A stretch of 64,000 nt of DNA from positions 1,798,001-1,862,000 of the forward strand of contig OZ242253.1 of NCBI GenBank assembly GCA_965206975.1, read 5' to 3'. The notes under the pieces are model-generated. The model saw only the letters and a program-made list of their open reading frames with translations, was not told the DNA's origin and did no database searches. The translations under genes and the position numbers were made by a program. Origin of the DNA: JAAXGI01 sp965206975 (GTDB lineage Bacteria > Gemmatimonadota > Gemmatimonadetes > Longimicrobiales > Gaopeijiaceae). Within the stretch, counting starts at the first letter, position 1. The number at the start of each line of letters is the position of its first letter. Of this stretch, positions 9,590 to 17,876 are shown piece by piece.

Positions 9590-9629
9590 TGGAGCCAACG
9601 GGATTTGAACCCGTGACCTCCTCCCTGCA
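9590..9629 (-). tRNA. 3' half of a tRNA (Ala-TGC-like), 5' half missing
   Basis: Read on the minus strand, the segment gives TGCA, an anticodon-stem 3' strand GGAGG, variable loop AGGTC, a perfect T arm (ACGGG-TTCAAAT-CCCGT) and the acceptor 3' strand TGGCTCC plus A. Counting back from the variable loop puts TGC in the anticodon position, which would be alanine. No D arm or 5' acceptor strand (expected GGAGCCA) precedes it. It is therefore not a working tRNA. A 3' tRNA fragment is the usual product of integrase-mediated insertion at a tRNA attachment site, or it is a deletion scar. Confidence 0.65.
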
Positions 9630-10145
9630 GAGCTTGGCCGGCACCACCTCCTCGAAGATGCGCCCCCGCCCTTCTGTTGTCCGGCCACAGCCGCCTCTCG
9701 CCGAGAGTGGCCCCGGGTGACCGCGTATCGATCCGGAATGGGCCCGCTGAGAAGGACACGACGAGGAGAATCGTGGACGAGGAGTCATCCCTCCTTGGGC
9801 TCGCGTGCCGGTCCAGCCCCCGTCACAGTGCGCGCACCGCCGTTTCGATCAGCGCATGGCTCACTCCAAGGGCGGAAGTGCGATCCCGGTTGGAGCTGCT
9901 CTGGTCTGTGAAGGGTTCCTCGCCCCGCGCCTGGTCCGTGCCGGGACACGCGGTGGGGGGACGGGACCGTCGTAGCGGCAGTGGCCTGGCCGTGGTCCGC
10001 TGCGCACACGGCAAGACGCCGCCCCGCCAAAGTCCAGCGCCAGTCAGGGAGTGGCAGCGCCATGCCGGTGCTGGCCAAGTCTTGTAGCGTCAGTTCGCGC
10101 AGCCTACAGTAGGCGGTTCAAGCGCGCATTCAACTGGGGGGCTCT
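9630..10145. other. region without convincing gene, next to the tRNA fragment
   Basis: 516 bp with several open frames on both strands, none with a recognisable motif or a supported start. It probably belongs to the same disturbed segment as the tRNA fragment. Confidence 0.3.
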
Positions 10146-11354
10146 CTGGACAGAAGACGCTTCGTCAAGACCAGTGGTCTCGCTGGTCTCGGCCTTACAG
10201 TTGGCGCATGCAGCTACCGCGGACTCCCCCCCCCGACTGCATGGATCCGGCCCGTAAACCTCGCGCCGGTCCACATCTCCTGGGATCGCATCATCCGCAC
10301 GACGGTGGCGCTCCGCCCATATCGACAATCCGGATTCGTTCTCAAGGCCGAGCGCTTGGATGACAAGGCCGTCATACACAATTTCGGACATGGCGGATCC
10401 GGGCTATCGCTCTCCTGGGGCACCGCCCACCTTGCCACCGAGCTCGCGCTGGACCACACGGAACGTCGGGCGGCGGTGATCGGTTGCGGCATCATTGGGC
10501 TCACCTCCGCCCGCATGCTACAGCGCCGGGGTTTCGACGTCTCCATATACGCGAAGGGGCTCCCGCCCGACACGACCTCGAACAAGTCGTGGGGAGGGTT
10601 CACACCCATGTCGACCCTCGTCGCGCGCCGCACACCCGACTGGGACGCACAGTTTCGCCATGCGGTCGAGTTCGCGTACCGGGAGCATCAACTGCTTGCC
10701 GGCCGCGGATACGGCGTCCGTTGGATTGACGGCTACTCGTTAACGGACCGCCCCGACGCAGGCGGTGGTTTCGACGAGGAGGACGAGGATTTCACGGGGA
10801 GTCGGCTGCTGCCGAGGGACTTCGACCTCGGCCGGGTGACCTTCGGACCGGGCCGGCACCCTTTCGCAAGCCGGTACGCGCGGCGCGCACCGATGCTGCA
10901 ATTCGATCCGGACATCTACCTCGAGGCGCTCATGCGCGACGTGCTCGCCTACGGGGGCAGGATCCGTATCCGTTCGTTCGAGACTCCCGGAGATCTGGTC
11001 TCGCTCCCCGAGCCGCTGATCGTGAACTGCACGGGCATGGGCGCCAAGGCGCTCTTCGGAGACCAGGAGCTGGCGCCGGTGAAGGGGCAGCTCACCGTGC
11101 TGGCTCCGCAGCCCGAAGTCGACTACTCGGTGGGTGGCATGATACCGCGCGGGAGCGGCATCGTCCTGGGCCACGTCCGGCAGCCGGGAGTCGCTTCGCT
11201 CGCGATTGACAGAGCCGAAGAGGTTCGAGTGGTCGAGAGCGCCAGGCGAATCTTCAACGCGATGCGTCCCCCCGATCCACGGGCACAAGTCGCGGCTCAT
11301 GGTCCCCCGGCGGAGCTGCCCACTGCCGAGAGCTTCTTCGGCTTGGAGTCGTGA
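10146..11354 (+). CDS. TAT-exported FAD-dependent oxidoreductase (D-amino-acid-oxidase-like)
   Basis: 402 residues if begun at the CTG of 10146. The frame starts DRRRFVKTSGLAGLGLTVGAC, a twin-arginine signal with a possible lipid-attachment Cys, and runs without a break into NLAPVHISWDRIIRTTVALR. The FAD-binding motif is AAVIGCGIIGLTSARML. DAO-family signatures follow: the PVKGQLTVL strand and a C-terminal GIVLGH segment. No ATG exists upstream before the in-frame TAG, and the first internal ATG/GTG starts would delete the signal and the FAD-proximal part. A G-rich stretch lies just upstream of CTG. Either CTG is used or the start codon has been mutated. Probably oxidises an amino-acid-like substrate outside the cytoplasm. 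Confidence 0.8.
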   Translation: MDRRRFVKTSGLAGLGLTVGACSYRGLPPPTAWIRPVNLAPVHISWDRIIRTTVALRPYRQSGFVLKAERLDDKAVIHNFGHGGSGLSLSWGTAHLATELALDHTERRAAVIGCGIIGLTSARMLQRRGFDVSIYAKGLPPDTTSNKSWGGFTPMSTLVARRTPDWDAQFRHAVEFAYREHQLLAGRGYGVRWIDGYSLTDRPDAGGGFDEEDEDFTGSRLLPRDFDLGRVTFGPGRHPFASRYARRAPMLQFDPDIYLEALMRDVLAYGGRIRIRSFETPGDLVSLPEPLIVNCTGMGAKALFGDQELAPVKGQLTVLAPQPEVDYSVGGMIPRGSGIVLGHVRQPGVASLAIDRAEEVRVVESARRIFNAMRPPDPRAQVAAHGPPAELPTAESFFGLES

Positions 11355-11434
11355 CGCTTGGTGACGCTCAGGTCTTCTCCACTGTTGTGCTGAGATAGTA
11401 TTCACCTGACACTTAGCTCTGGCCGGAGCTACGT

Positions 11435-11630
11435 CTAGGCCGCCTCGTTTTTCGGCTCCTCCGTGCTGGCTTTTGCGGCCTTTTGGGTGAGGTTCAGACC
11501 GGCCATGAAGACCCGGTAGGGTGTGCGGTCGTCCATGCATCATCCGCGGTGCGGGTGCTCGCGGTTGTAGGTGTCCAGATACGCCTCGAGGTCCTGCTGC
11601 AGCATCTCCTCGACGGTCTCGTACCATGAT
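11435..11630 (-). mobile_element. IS481-family transposase C-terminal remnant
   Basis: The minus strand reads WYETVEEMLQQDLEAYLDTY then NREHPHRG, a stop codon, and MDDRTPYRVFMAGLNLTQ. This is the tail of an IS481-type DDE transposase (the NxxRPHRG and GRTPxxxF blocks). The internal stop and a further frame change before the final TAG at 11435 show that it is dead. No inverted repeats were found around it. Confidence 0.65.
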
Positions 11631-11742
11631 GGGCACGCAGGCGGGTACGCCCAACTCCGTCACAAGAAACAGCCGCCCGGCCTCCTGAGGTACCGGACGA
11701 CTGTTCTCGCCCTCGCGGGCTCAGATCGCGGACCGACTCTGC

Positions 11743-13422
11743 CTAGCCGCCGCCGCCAGCAGAGAGATCCCCGCCTCTCGCTGCCTGAATCAGGTGATCC
11801 GCAGCTCGGAAAGCCAGAGCCTGGATCGTCATGGTCGGATGGTTTCGCCCGCCCGTCACCAGGTTGCTCCCGTCCACGACGAAGAGGTTCGGCACCTCGT
11901 GGGCCCGATGGTAGCGGTCGACCACAGAAGTGTTCGGATCGTCCCCCATCCGGCAGGTTCCGCGGTTGTGCGCGCTGCCTCTGGAGTCCCGAACGGGGGG
12001 CGCCCAGATGTCCCTGGCGCCGGCCGCCTCGAGAATCTCGATCGACTTCTGCCGGAAGAACTCCATGTTCTTGACGTCGTCGGGATGGCTCGTCGAGGTG
12101 ATGCGCATGGCGGGCAGGCCCCAGTCGTCCGTGACATCGGGGTCGAGCTCCACCCGGTTGGTCTCGAGAGGTAGCTGCGTGGTGAAGCAGTTGATCGACA
12201 TTCTGTGGCGCGACTGCTCGCGGATCGCCTGCTTGTAACCTGCACCCCAACGCGGAGAGTCGGGGTGCAGCCCGTTCAGACCGTAGCTGATCGGGGTAGC
12301 ATATCCCCGTGACGTCAGCCGGCCACCTCCGTAGAAGCCGCGGTTCGGATCGGACGGGACGAAGTCCACGATTCCGGTACCGGAAACGACCCCCTTGTAG
12401 TCGTTCAGGGGATGCTCGAGAAGCCCACTGGCGCCCGCCCCGTTGCCGAGCATCAGGTACCTTCCGACGACGCCATTCGAGTTGGCGAGACCTTGCGGGA
12501 ATTGCGCGGACCTGGACATCAGGAGCAGCCGGGCCGACTCACTGGCGTTGGCCGAGAGCACGACGGCCCTCGCTCTCTGAAACACTTCCTGCCTGTCTTC
12601 GTTGAAATACACGGCTCCGGTCACGCTGCCGCTGTTGTCGGTCGAGATCTCCCGCACGTAACTCCGGGCCCGGATCTCGCAGTTGCCGGTTCCGACTGCG
12701 ATCGGGAGCACTGTGACCGCCGAGCTGGATCGAGCCTTCACGTGGCACCCGAACCCGGAGCACATCCCGCAGTTGACGCAGGCGGACCGGCCCATGTACG
12801 GCTGAGTGATGATCGCCAGCGGGCCAGGCACAACCGTCAGACCCAACTTCTCGGCAGCCACATCGAAGAGGGCGCCGGACGACTTGGCGGGCACTGGCGG
12901 AACCGGGTAGTCCTTGGACATCGGTGCTAAGAACGGCGAATCGACCCGGAGCCCGGAGATCCCCATCTCCCATTCGGCCTGCACGTAGTATGGCTCTAGC
13001 TCTTCGTACGTGATGGGCCAGTCGGCGAGCCCCGTACCCGCGATCGTCCCCTCGTGGCTGGCTTCATTGAATTCCCACGGAAGGTGACGCCAGCTGCTCC
13101 CCCCATAGGTGACGGTACCGCCGCCAACCACGCACCCGTACGAATGGCTGCCCGGACCCGTATCCTCACCGGCACTGCGCCTGAAGGTGTTCGGCTGGCG
13201 TCCGCCGGGGTCGCTCATCAGGCGATCCTCCCAGCTCGGATTCCGGTTCAGCAGCTCGTCCTTCGTGTACTCGTGCTCCCGCCCGTACCGTCCCCAGCCG
13301 CCCTGTTCGAGGACGACCACCGAGAATCCGGCCGTGGAGAGCTGCTTGGCCATGATTCCCCCAGCGGCCCCGGAACCGATGACCACGAAGTCGACCGTGT
13401 CCTGTGGTCTAAACTGTCTCAT
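11743..13422 (-). CDS. GMC family FAD oxidoreductase
   Basis: 559 residues. The N-terminal dinucleotide-binding motif DFVVIGSGAAGGIMAKQL binds FAD. The C-terminal half has the GMC active-site blocks HNRGTCRMGDDP and NLFVVDGSNLVTGGRNHPT, in which His residues act as base and substrate ligand. The Cys-rich CVNCGMCSGFGCHVK stretch is typical of the membrane gluconate/sorbitol dehydrogenase large subunits. It has no signal peptide of its own. The gene downstream in the transcript direction is absent, but the upstream gene at 13444-14031 encodes the small subunit with a TAT signal, 21 bp away. The pair probably forms a periplasmic sugar or alcohol dehydrogenase, the large subunit hitch-hiking through the TAT system. 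No cytochrome subunit is adjacent. Confidence 0.92.
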   Translation of the reverse strand: MRQFRPQDTVDFVVIGSGAAGGIMAKQLSTAGFSVVVLEQGGWGRYGREHEYTKDELLNRNPSWEDRLMSDPGGRQPNTFRRSAGEDTGPGSHSYGCVVGGGTVTYGGSSWRHLPWEFNEASHEGTIAGTGLADWPITYEELEPYYVQAEWEMGISGLRVDSPFLAPMSKDYPVPPVPAKSSGALFDVAAEKLGLTVVPGPLAIITQPYMGRSACVNCGMCSGFGCHVKARSSSAVTVLPIAVGTGNCEIRARSYVREISTDNSGSVTGAVYFNEDRQEVFQRARAVVLSANASESARLLLMSRSAQFPQGLANSNGVVGRYLMLGNGAGASGLLEHPLNDYKGVVSGTGIVDFVPSDPNRGFYGGGRLTSRGYATPISYGLNGLHPDSPRWGAGYKQAIREQSRHRMSINCFTTQLPLETNRVELDPDVTDDWGLPAMRITSTSHPDDVKNMEFFRQKSIEILEAAGARDIWAPPVRDSRGSAHNRGTCRMGDDPNTSVVDRYHRAHEVPNLFVVDGSNLVTGGRNHPTMTIQALAFRAADHLIQAARGGDLSAGGGG

Positions 13423-13443
13423 GATGGTTCTCCGGTTGCTGGC

Positions 13444-14031
13444 CTATCGCTGGGCGCGGGGAAGGGCATCGTAGTAGCCGAACGGCGCCTCGTGACTGAG
13501 AGAGTCGTCGTAGCCGAGCAACTCCCAGCCAATCTTGTCGTAGTTGCCGCCATGAAGTGGGCTTGCGAAGAAGCCGGTAATCGTGTGGGTGCGGACCAAC
13601 TGGAAGAAGGGTGTGCCCTCAAGGTCCGTCATCACCTGGAGCTGCTGGTCGAAGATCAGATCGGAGAAACGGCTCGACCCCGGGTAGCGCCCACGCGTCG
13701 CCGCTTCGAGCCCGGCGAGACCTGAGGTGTAGTCCTCCTGACGCTCCTGATCGAAGGTCACGAGCGCCCGGTCGATGAAATGCACCACCTGGGCCTCGCG
13801 AGCGCCGGGAGTCTCGTCGGTCGGGATGATCTGTGCGGCCATCGCCTCGACCTCGAGGGCCTGCTCCGGCGTGAAGAAAGCGAAGGGTGGGGGCGCGCCC
13901 GATTCCGCCGCGGTTCGAACATATTCTTCCGCGGCCAAGATGGCAGGGTAGTTGGCCGCGACCCAGATGCCGCCCAGGCCTGAGACCGATTCCATGAGAA
14001 ACGTACGCCGTGACTTCCCTCGAGCTTCCAT
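13444..14031 (-). CDS. gluconate 2-dehydrogenase subunit 3 family protein, TAT-exported
   Basis: 195 residues. The start is ATG 14031, preceded by a GGAGGAG ribosome-binding site; a longer frame begins at 14079 but lacks this. The N-terminus has SRRTFLMESVSGLGGIW, a twin-arginine signal. The body contains FFTPEQALEVEAMAAQIIPT and ETPGAREAQVVHFIDRAL, the hallmark of the small (subunit 3) chain of gluconate 2-dehydrogenase-like enzymes. It lies immediately upstream of the GMC gene, with which it should be cotranscribed. Its job is assembly and export of the FAD subunit. Confidence 0.9.
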   Translation of the reverse strand: MEARGKSRRTFLMESVSGLGGIWVAANYPAILAAEEYVRTAAESGAPPPFAFFTPEQALEVEAMAAQIIPTDETPGAREAQVVHFIDRALVTFDQERQEDYTSGLAGLEAATRGRYPGSSRFSDLIFDQQLQVMTDLEGTPFFQLVRTHTITGFFASPLHGGNYDKIGWELLGYDDSLSHEAPFGYYDALPRAQR

Positions 14032-14424
14032 ACTCTCTCTCCTCCGATACGCTCCTGGTGAACGTGCGGGTCTGAGCATCCCGCATCAGGGGCGGCGCGA
14101 GTAAGTGAAGCGCTGACCTTCCGTTCCCGCCACGGGGTCAGCGTCCCTACCTCTATGGTTGATCCGAAAAGCGTAGGAAACCAGCCTGGGCAGCACGTGT
14201 TCACCGTGCCGCGACCCGGCCTTACAACGAGTTGCACCGATACTGCTGCGGACCCCGGGTGTCAAGTGAGTTCGACGCCTTGGGGCTCGTCTGAGAGCCC
14301 TGTGTAGGAGAACGCCCCATTCTCGGGCTCTGGAGACATCCAGTTTTGCGCACTTGGTGAGTTGACGGGACCGCCCTGAGCGGCCTTCCCTCCGGATCGA
14401 CTGGCGATCGGGAGGCTAGGTGAG
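14032..14424. other. intergenic region, no gene seen
   Basis: 393 bp between the dehydrogenase small-subunit start and the IS21-type remnant. It should hold the promoter of the dehydrogenase pair. No coding signal was recognised. Confidence 0.3.
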
Positions 14425-14700
14425 ATGAAGCTGAGGAAGGAGCAGGTGATGTGGCAAAGGGGATGCAGGAGCGAGGCACATCGGTGCGGAAGCTGGCCGG
14501 CTAGCTTGGAGTGACGGAAGGCGTCGCGCTACCGGCTGAAGAAGCGAGAGGAGGGGCCGCGGAGGGATGGGAGAGCCGAGTAGCCTACGGCGCTAGACGG
14601 CTACGCGGTCCAAGCGGTCCAGCGGGAGCCAGGCGGCTGACGGGCGAGGGTCGCCCAGCTCAGCTCCGACAGATCTAGGAGCTCCTGGTCCGGAACCGCT
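14425..14700 (+). mobile_element. IS21-family IstA transposase N-terminal remnant
   Basis: The plus strand starts MKLRKEQVM and, after a frame change, gives MQERGTSVRKLAG, a stop, LGVTEG, another frame change, and ALRYRLKKREEGPRRDGRAE. Together this is the N-terminal helix-turn-helix region of an IS21 IstA transposase. Stops and at least two frameshifts are present. It fades out near 14700, before any catalytic domain, and no IstB is visible. Confidence 0.6.
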
Positions 14701-14763
14701 TGGCTCGGCAGGATCGCCTGCTCCCGCTCCAGGGTCCCGATCGCCCCTAGAGCCCTCGCACCT

Positions 14764-15252
14764 CTATATCCAGCGACGCACCTGCTGTTTGTACCTCCGG
14801 TAGCTCTCCCCGAACTTCTGCTCCAGGTAGGCCTCTTCGTGTCGGATTGCAGTGAGATGGATGATCACTCCGCAAAGCGGGCTGAGAATCAGGACCCACG
14901 CGTTTGCGAGAATGAGGGCAGCGCCCGCGCAGACGAGGACCATCATCAGGTACATCGGGTTCCGCGTGAACTTGTAGGGGCCCTCGATGTGGAGCTCTGG
15001 CGTGGGGGTCCACGGCTTCGGGTCTTGCCCTGACCTCCTGAAGAGGAAGATCGGCCACACGCCGAGGACAGCCACGGAAGCGGCCGCGATGAACCCCCCG
15101 ACGCCGTATCTGACCACTGACGGCACGGTCGGGGCGGCGACGAGCGGGAGCACCCTCTCCAGCCCGTAGCCGACGAAGATGGTCAGGACGGCTACCAGCA
15201 GAGGCGGGAACCGAACGGCTGCGCTGTCGTTCTGGGAAGGCTCATCGCTCAT
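14764..15252 (-). CDS. isoprenylcysteine carboxyl methyltransferase (ICMT)-like membrane protein
   Basis: 162 residues with about four membrane segments. The start was set at ATG 15252 (MSDEPSQND); an upstream in-frame ATG at 15315 gives a charged leader without family resemblance. The C-terminal signature GPYKFTRNPMYLMMVLVCAG, then RHEEAYLEQKFGESYRRYKQ, is the SAM-binding and catalytic region of the ICMT/PEMT-type integral-membrane methyltransferases. The bacterial substrate is unknown (probably a lipid or small hydrophobic molecule). It is isolated, flanked by an IS21 remnant. Confidence 0.85.
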   Translation of the reverse strand: MSDEPSQNDSAAVRFPPLLVAVLTIFVGYGLERVLPLVAAPTVPSVVRYGVGGFIAAASVAVLGVWPIFLFRRSGQDPKPWTPTPELHIEGPYKFTRNPMYLMMVLVCAGAALILANAWVLILSPLCGVIIHLTAIRHEEAYLEQKFGESYRRYKQQVRRWI

Positions 15253-15805
15253 GATCGCGAAAGCTAATCGCCGAGGAGACTTCTCGCAGGGAGGAACTTG
15301 GCGGGCGCAGCTCATCGCCGATTCCGAAATCGAGCGGCAGTCAGCTGTTCCAATGCGTGCAGGAGGTCACGGCACGAATCCCATGGACTTCTCAGGGACC
15401 GAGGGTGTGCCTCGTATCGGAGTAGACGACCAAGGCGGCCTTGCCGGCGACTGCTATGGACAGAATCGGGTTGCCTTCGAGATCGGGAGAGAGGTCAACC
15501 ACGGGAGTCCCGTGGTTGACGAGGGCACGCAGTGGAGTTGATCCGTGCGGCTTCCTGGCCTGACGAGTCCGGCCGAGGAGCCGGTCAGCGGTGTATGGGA
15601 TGGTTGTGGACAGCCGTCCGGCGCCGAGCTTTGCGCCGTCCATGCCGTTCGCTGCCGGCCGGGCGTCCCGCTCGATCACCGGCACCAGGGTGTTTGTCAC
15701 CGCTACGGGAAGGCGAAGGAGCGAGTCACCTCTCCTATCGCGTGCCCCACTTGTGGTCTCGAAGCTCCGCGTCTTCTCGAGACCCGGTCTATCTCCCCAA
15801 GCCTG
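15253..15805. other. gene-poor region with a perfect inverted repeat
   Basis: 553 bp with only weak open frames. The best is a minus-strand frame at 15392-15700 with the plausible-looking stretch LRALVNHGTPVVDLSPDLEG, which I cannot assign to a family and which lacks a good ribosome-binding site. It may be a remnant. Confidence 0.3.
15494..15520. repeat. perfect 12-bp inverted repeat, 3-nt spacer
   Basis: GTCAACCACGGG and its exact complement are separated by AGT. The element can form a strong hairpin or serve as a dimeric protein site. There is no T-tract on either side, so it is not a standard terminator. Confidence 0.8.
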
Positions 15806-16990
15806 CTACGTGGGCAAGTAGATTGCCTCGCCGGACTGAGCGCTCCGGTACACCGCTTCGACGAAGTCCATGTAGCGGACCCCCGTCTCGAAGGTCGCCA
15901 GGGTAACCTCTTCGCGGCCCAGGATGGCGTTGATGAATTCCTCTTCGACCCGGTAGTAGGCCTGTTCCTCCAGAGGATTCGGCACCTCGGAAAGCTCCGA
16001 GTCGCCGCGGCGCCCTGCGTATATGTTCTGGCCGCGATCTACGTGAATCGTGCCTTCAGTTCCATAGATCCATGTCTGATTGCCGTTGGATAGTCCGGTC
16101 GTTGCGCTATACCGCATGTGGACCTGGGCCTTGTTCGCCAACTCGTACATCACGTCTATGTGGTCGGGTATGGCCACCGAGGTCATCTGCCCGTTTGGAC
16201 CCCGTCGGTAGGGCACGTGGATCTTCGTCATTGCCATCACCCGATCGCCCGGGCCCATCCACCGCATCATGGACTCATAGGTGGACCCGATGTTCAGGGC
16301 ATTGTGTCCACTGAACTCGAGACTGTGCCGCCATCCCAGCTCGCCGGCGGTATCAGCGAACCCTCCGGGCCCGGTTCGGTCTCCGGTCTGAAGACGCTGC
16401 AATTCCACGGAGAGGATTTCTCCCACGTATCCTTCGTTGATCAGTCTCTTGAGTACGTTGTCGAGCCTGTAGCTGGTGGATGTGGGAACCAGCTGGCTCA
16501 CCAGGCGCGGGTGGCGCTGGGAGGCCTCCAGCATCTCTCTGGCCTCCGCGGCCGTGTTCGCCATGCGGCCCTGGCAGAGCACATGCTTTCCGCTCTCGAG
16601 CGCGGCCAGGGTCAGTGTGCGGTGCATGTAAGGCCACGTGCCGATCAGGACCGCGTCGACGTCTTCATCCTCGAGCAGCTCCCCCCAGTGGGAATAGGCC
16701 CGAGGGATGTCGAACTCGTCGGCCACGCGCTGACTGGATTCCAGGCTCCGGTTTGCCACCGCGATGATCTCGCACTCCGGGCGTCGAAAGCCAGGGATCT
16801 GGACGTTCCGCACATTCGCGCCGGCGCCGATCAGCCCCACCCGAACCACGTCTTGCCTCGACGGGGATACGCTCCCTCCGCGCGGCATGGCTTTCGTCGC
16901 CGGGGTCAGGGCGGCTGCGGCGAGCGGGAGCGCGCCGACCGCTAGGAACTCTCTCCGGTTCACACCCTGGGCGTCGGGTTCGTGGGTCAT
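15806..16990 (-). CDS. TAT-exported Gfo/Idh/MocA family oxidoreductase
   Basis: 394 residues. The N-terminus has NRREFLAVGALPLAAAALTP, a twin-arginine signal. From about residue 48 the NAD(P)-binding Rossmann motif is VRVGLIGAGANVRNVQIPGF. The conserved CQGRMANTAAEAREM block follows where GFO family members usually have the EKP motif; here the position reads CQGRM, so the canonical Glu-Lys-Pro is not kept. The C-terminal half is the alpha/beta substrate domain. Such proteins act on sugars or inositols; export with cofactor by TAT is expected. It is transcribed alone and diverges from the NIPSNAP gene. Confidence 0.88.
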   Translation of the reverse strand: MTHEPDAQGVNRREFLAVGALPLAAAALTPATKAMPRGGSVSPSRQDVVRVGLIGAGANVRNVQIPGFRRPECEIIAVANRSLESSQRVADEFDIPRAYSHWGELLEDEDVDAVLIGTWPYMHRTLTLAALESGKHVLCQGRMANTAAEAREMLEASQRHPRLVSQLVPTSTSYRLDNVLKRLINEGYVGEILSVELQRLQTGDRTGPGGFADTAGELGWRHSLEFSGHNALNIGSTYESMMRWMGPGDRVMAMTKIHVPYRRGPNGQMTSVAIPDHIDVMYELANKAQVHMRYSATTGLSNGNQTWIYGTEGTIHVDRGQNIYAGRRGDSELSEVPNPLEEQAYYRVEEEFINAILGREEVTLATFETGVRYMDFVEAVYRSAQSGEAIYLPT

Positions 16991-17208
16991 GTCTTCCTCT
17001 TCAGCATTGGGCTACGACCGTGGTCAAGGGGCACGTTATCCGGCGGCTGAATTCAGGGCAAGGTACGGCGCTTCGCCCATGTCCGGATCGGGAGCACTCC
17101 CGTATTATCCTGCAAGCATCCCGTGGCTCCGGACCGTTCCACCGCGGTCTACCCCTGACCTCGCCGGACGGTCGAGAAACCCGATCACGACTCGAAGAGG
17201 AGAGCAGT

Positions 17209-17679
17209 ATGAGAATCGTTATCTTGGCAACCATCCTCTGCCTCACTCTCGTGCGTCCAGGACATGCCCAAGAGGGACCGCTGCCTTGCGGCCCAGCCGC
17301 TCAATTGCCCGCTGAGCTCTCGACGAATGTGGCAGCGGACTCGCGCTGCTTCGAAGTCCGCATGTACACAGCCGATACAGCGCGCGACGGCGTCGGTGAC
17401 TACGAGCGGACGATCGACGAGCTGCACCAGCGCTTTCGCGAGCAAGAGGTCGCGATCTTCGAAAAGCACGGTGCCGATGTCGTCGCAGTATGGCAGAGTC
17501 TCGACGACTCCAATACGCTGATATGGATGTTGGCGTATCGCGACCGCGCCCATCGGGAGGAGGTCTGGGCAGCCTTCCGTGCCGATCCGGAGTGGACCGC
17601 TCTCCGGGCGAAGTACCCCGTGGGCGTCAGTAGCCAGGTCTTCATGATGAGCGCGTCCGACTACTCGGATCTCAGGTAG
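17209..17679 (+). CDS. secreted NIPSNAP family protein
   Basis: 156 residues, start ATG 17209 with an AGAGGAGA ribosome-binding site. A cleavable signal (MRIVILATILCLTLVRPGHA) precedes a NIPSNAP ferredoxin-like domain: CFEVRMYTAD at its start, ELHQRFREQEVAIFEKHGAD in the middle, and the WMLAYRDRAHREEVWAAFRADPEW helix typical of the family. The function of secreted NIPSNAP proteins is unknown. It sits 198 bp upstream of the Vgb/cytochrome fusion in the same direction, so the two may be co-expressed. Confidence 0.88.
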   Translation: MRIVILATILCLTLVRPGHAQEGPLPCGPAAQLPAELSTNVAADSRCFEVRMYTADTARDGVGDYERTIDELHQRFREQEVAIFEKHGADVVAVWQSLDDSNTLIWMLAYRDRAHREEVWAAFRADPEWTALRAKYPVGVSSQVFMMSASDYSDLR

Positions 17680-17876
17680 GAGCCGGATCCCTGGCCAGGG
17701 CCGGAGAATTCGGCCAGGGTACGTTGCGGTTTAGGTGACCGATATGACTGCAGCCGAGCTACGGGAGGCCATGGGGCTCGGCTAGGTCAGAATGCAATAG
17801 TGGGGGCGGCTGCCCCCGAGGCAGCCGTGCGGACGAGCCCAGACTTCCCGTCTGGCGAGCAAAAGGAGGTTCACTC
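17680..17876. other. intergenic region
   Basis: 197 bp ahead of the Vgb fusion gene. The end has an AGGAGG-type ribosome-binding site (AAAAGGAGG) seven bases upstream of the ATG at 17877. Confidence 0.5.

Noticed and set aside
9630..10145. An integrase gene next to the tRNA fragment
   Set aside because: No tyrosine or serine recombinase motif could be found in any frame of this segment.
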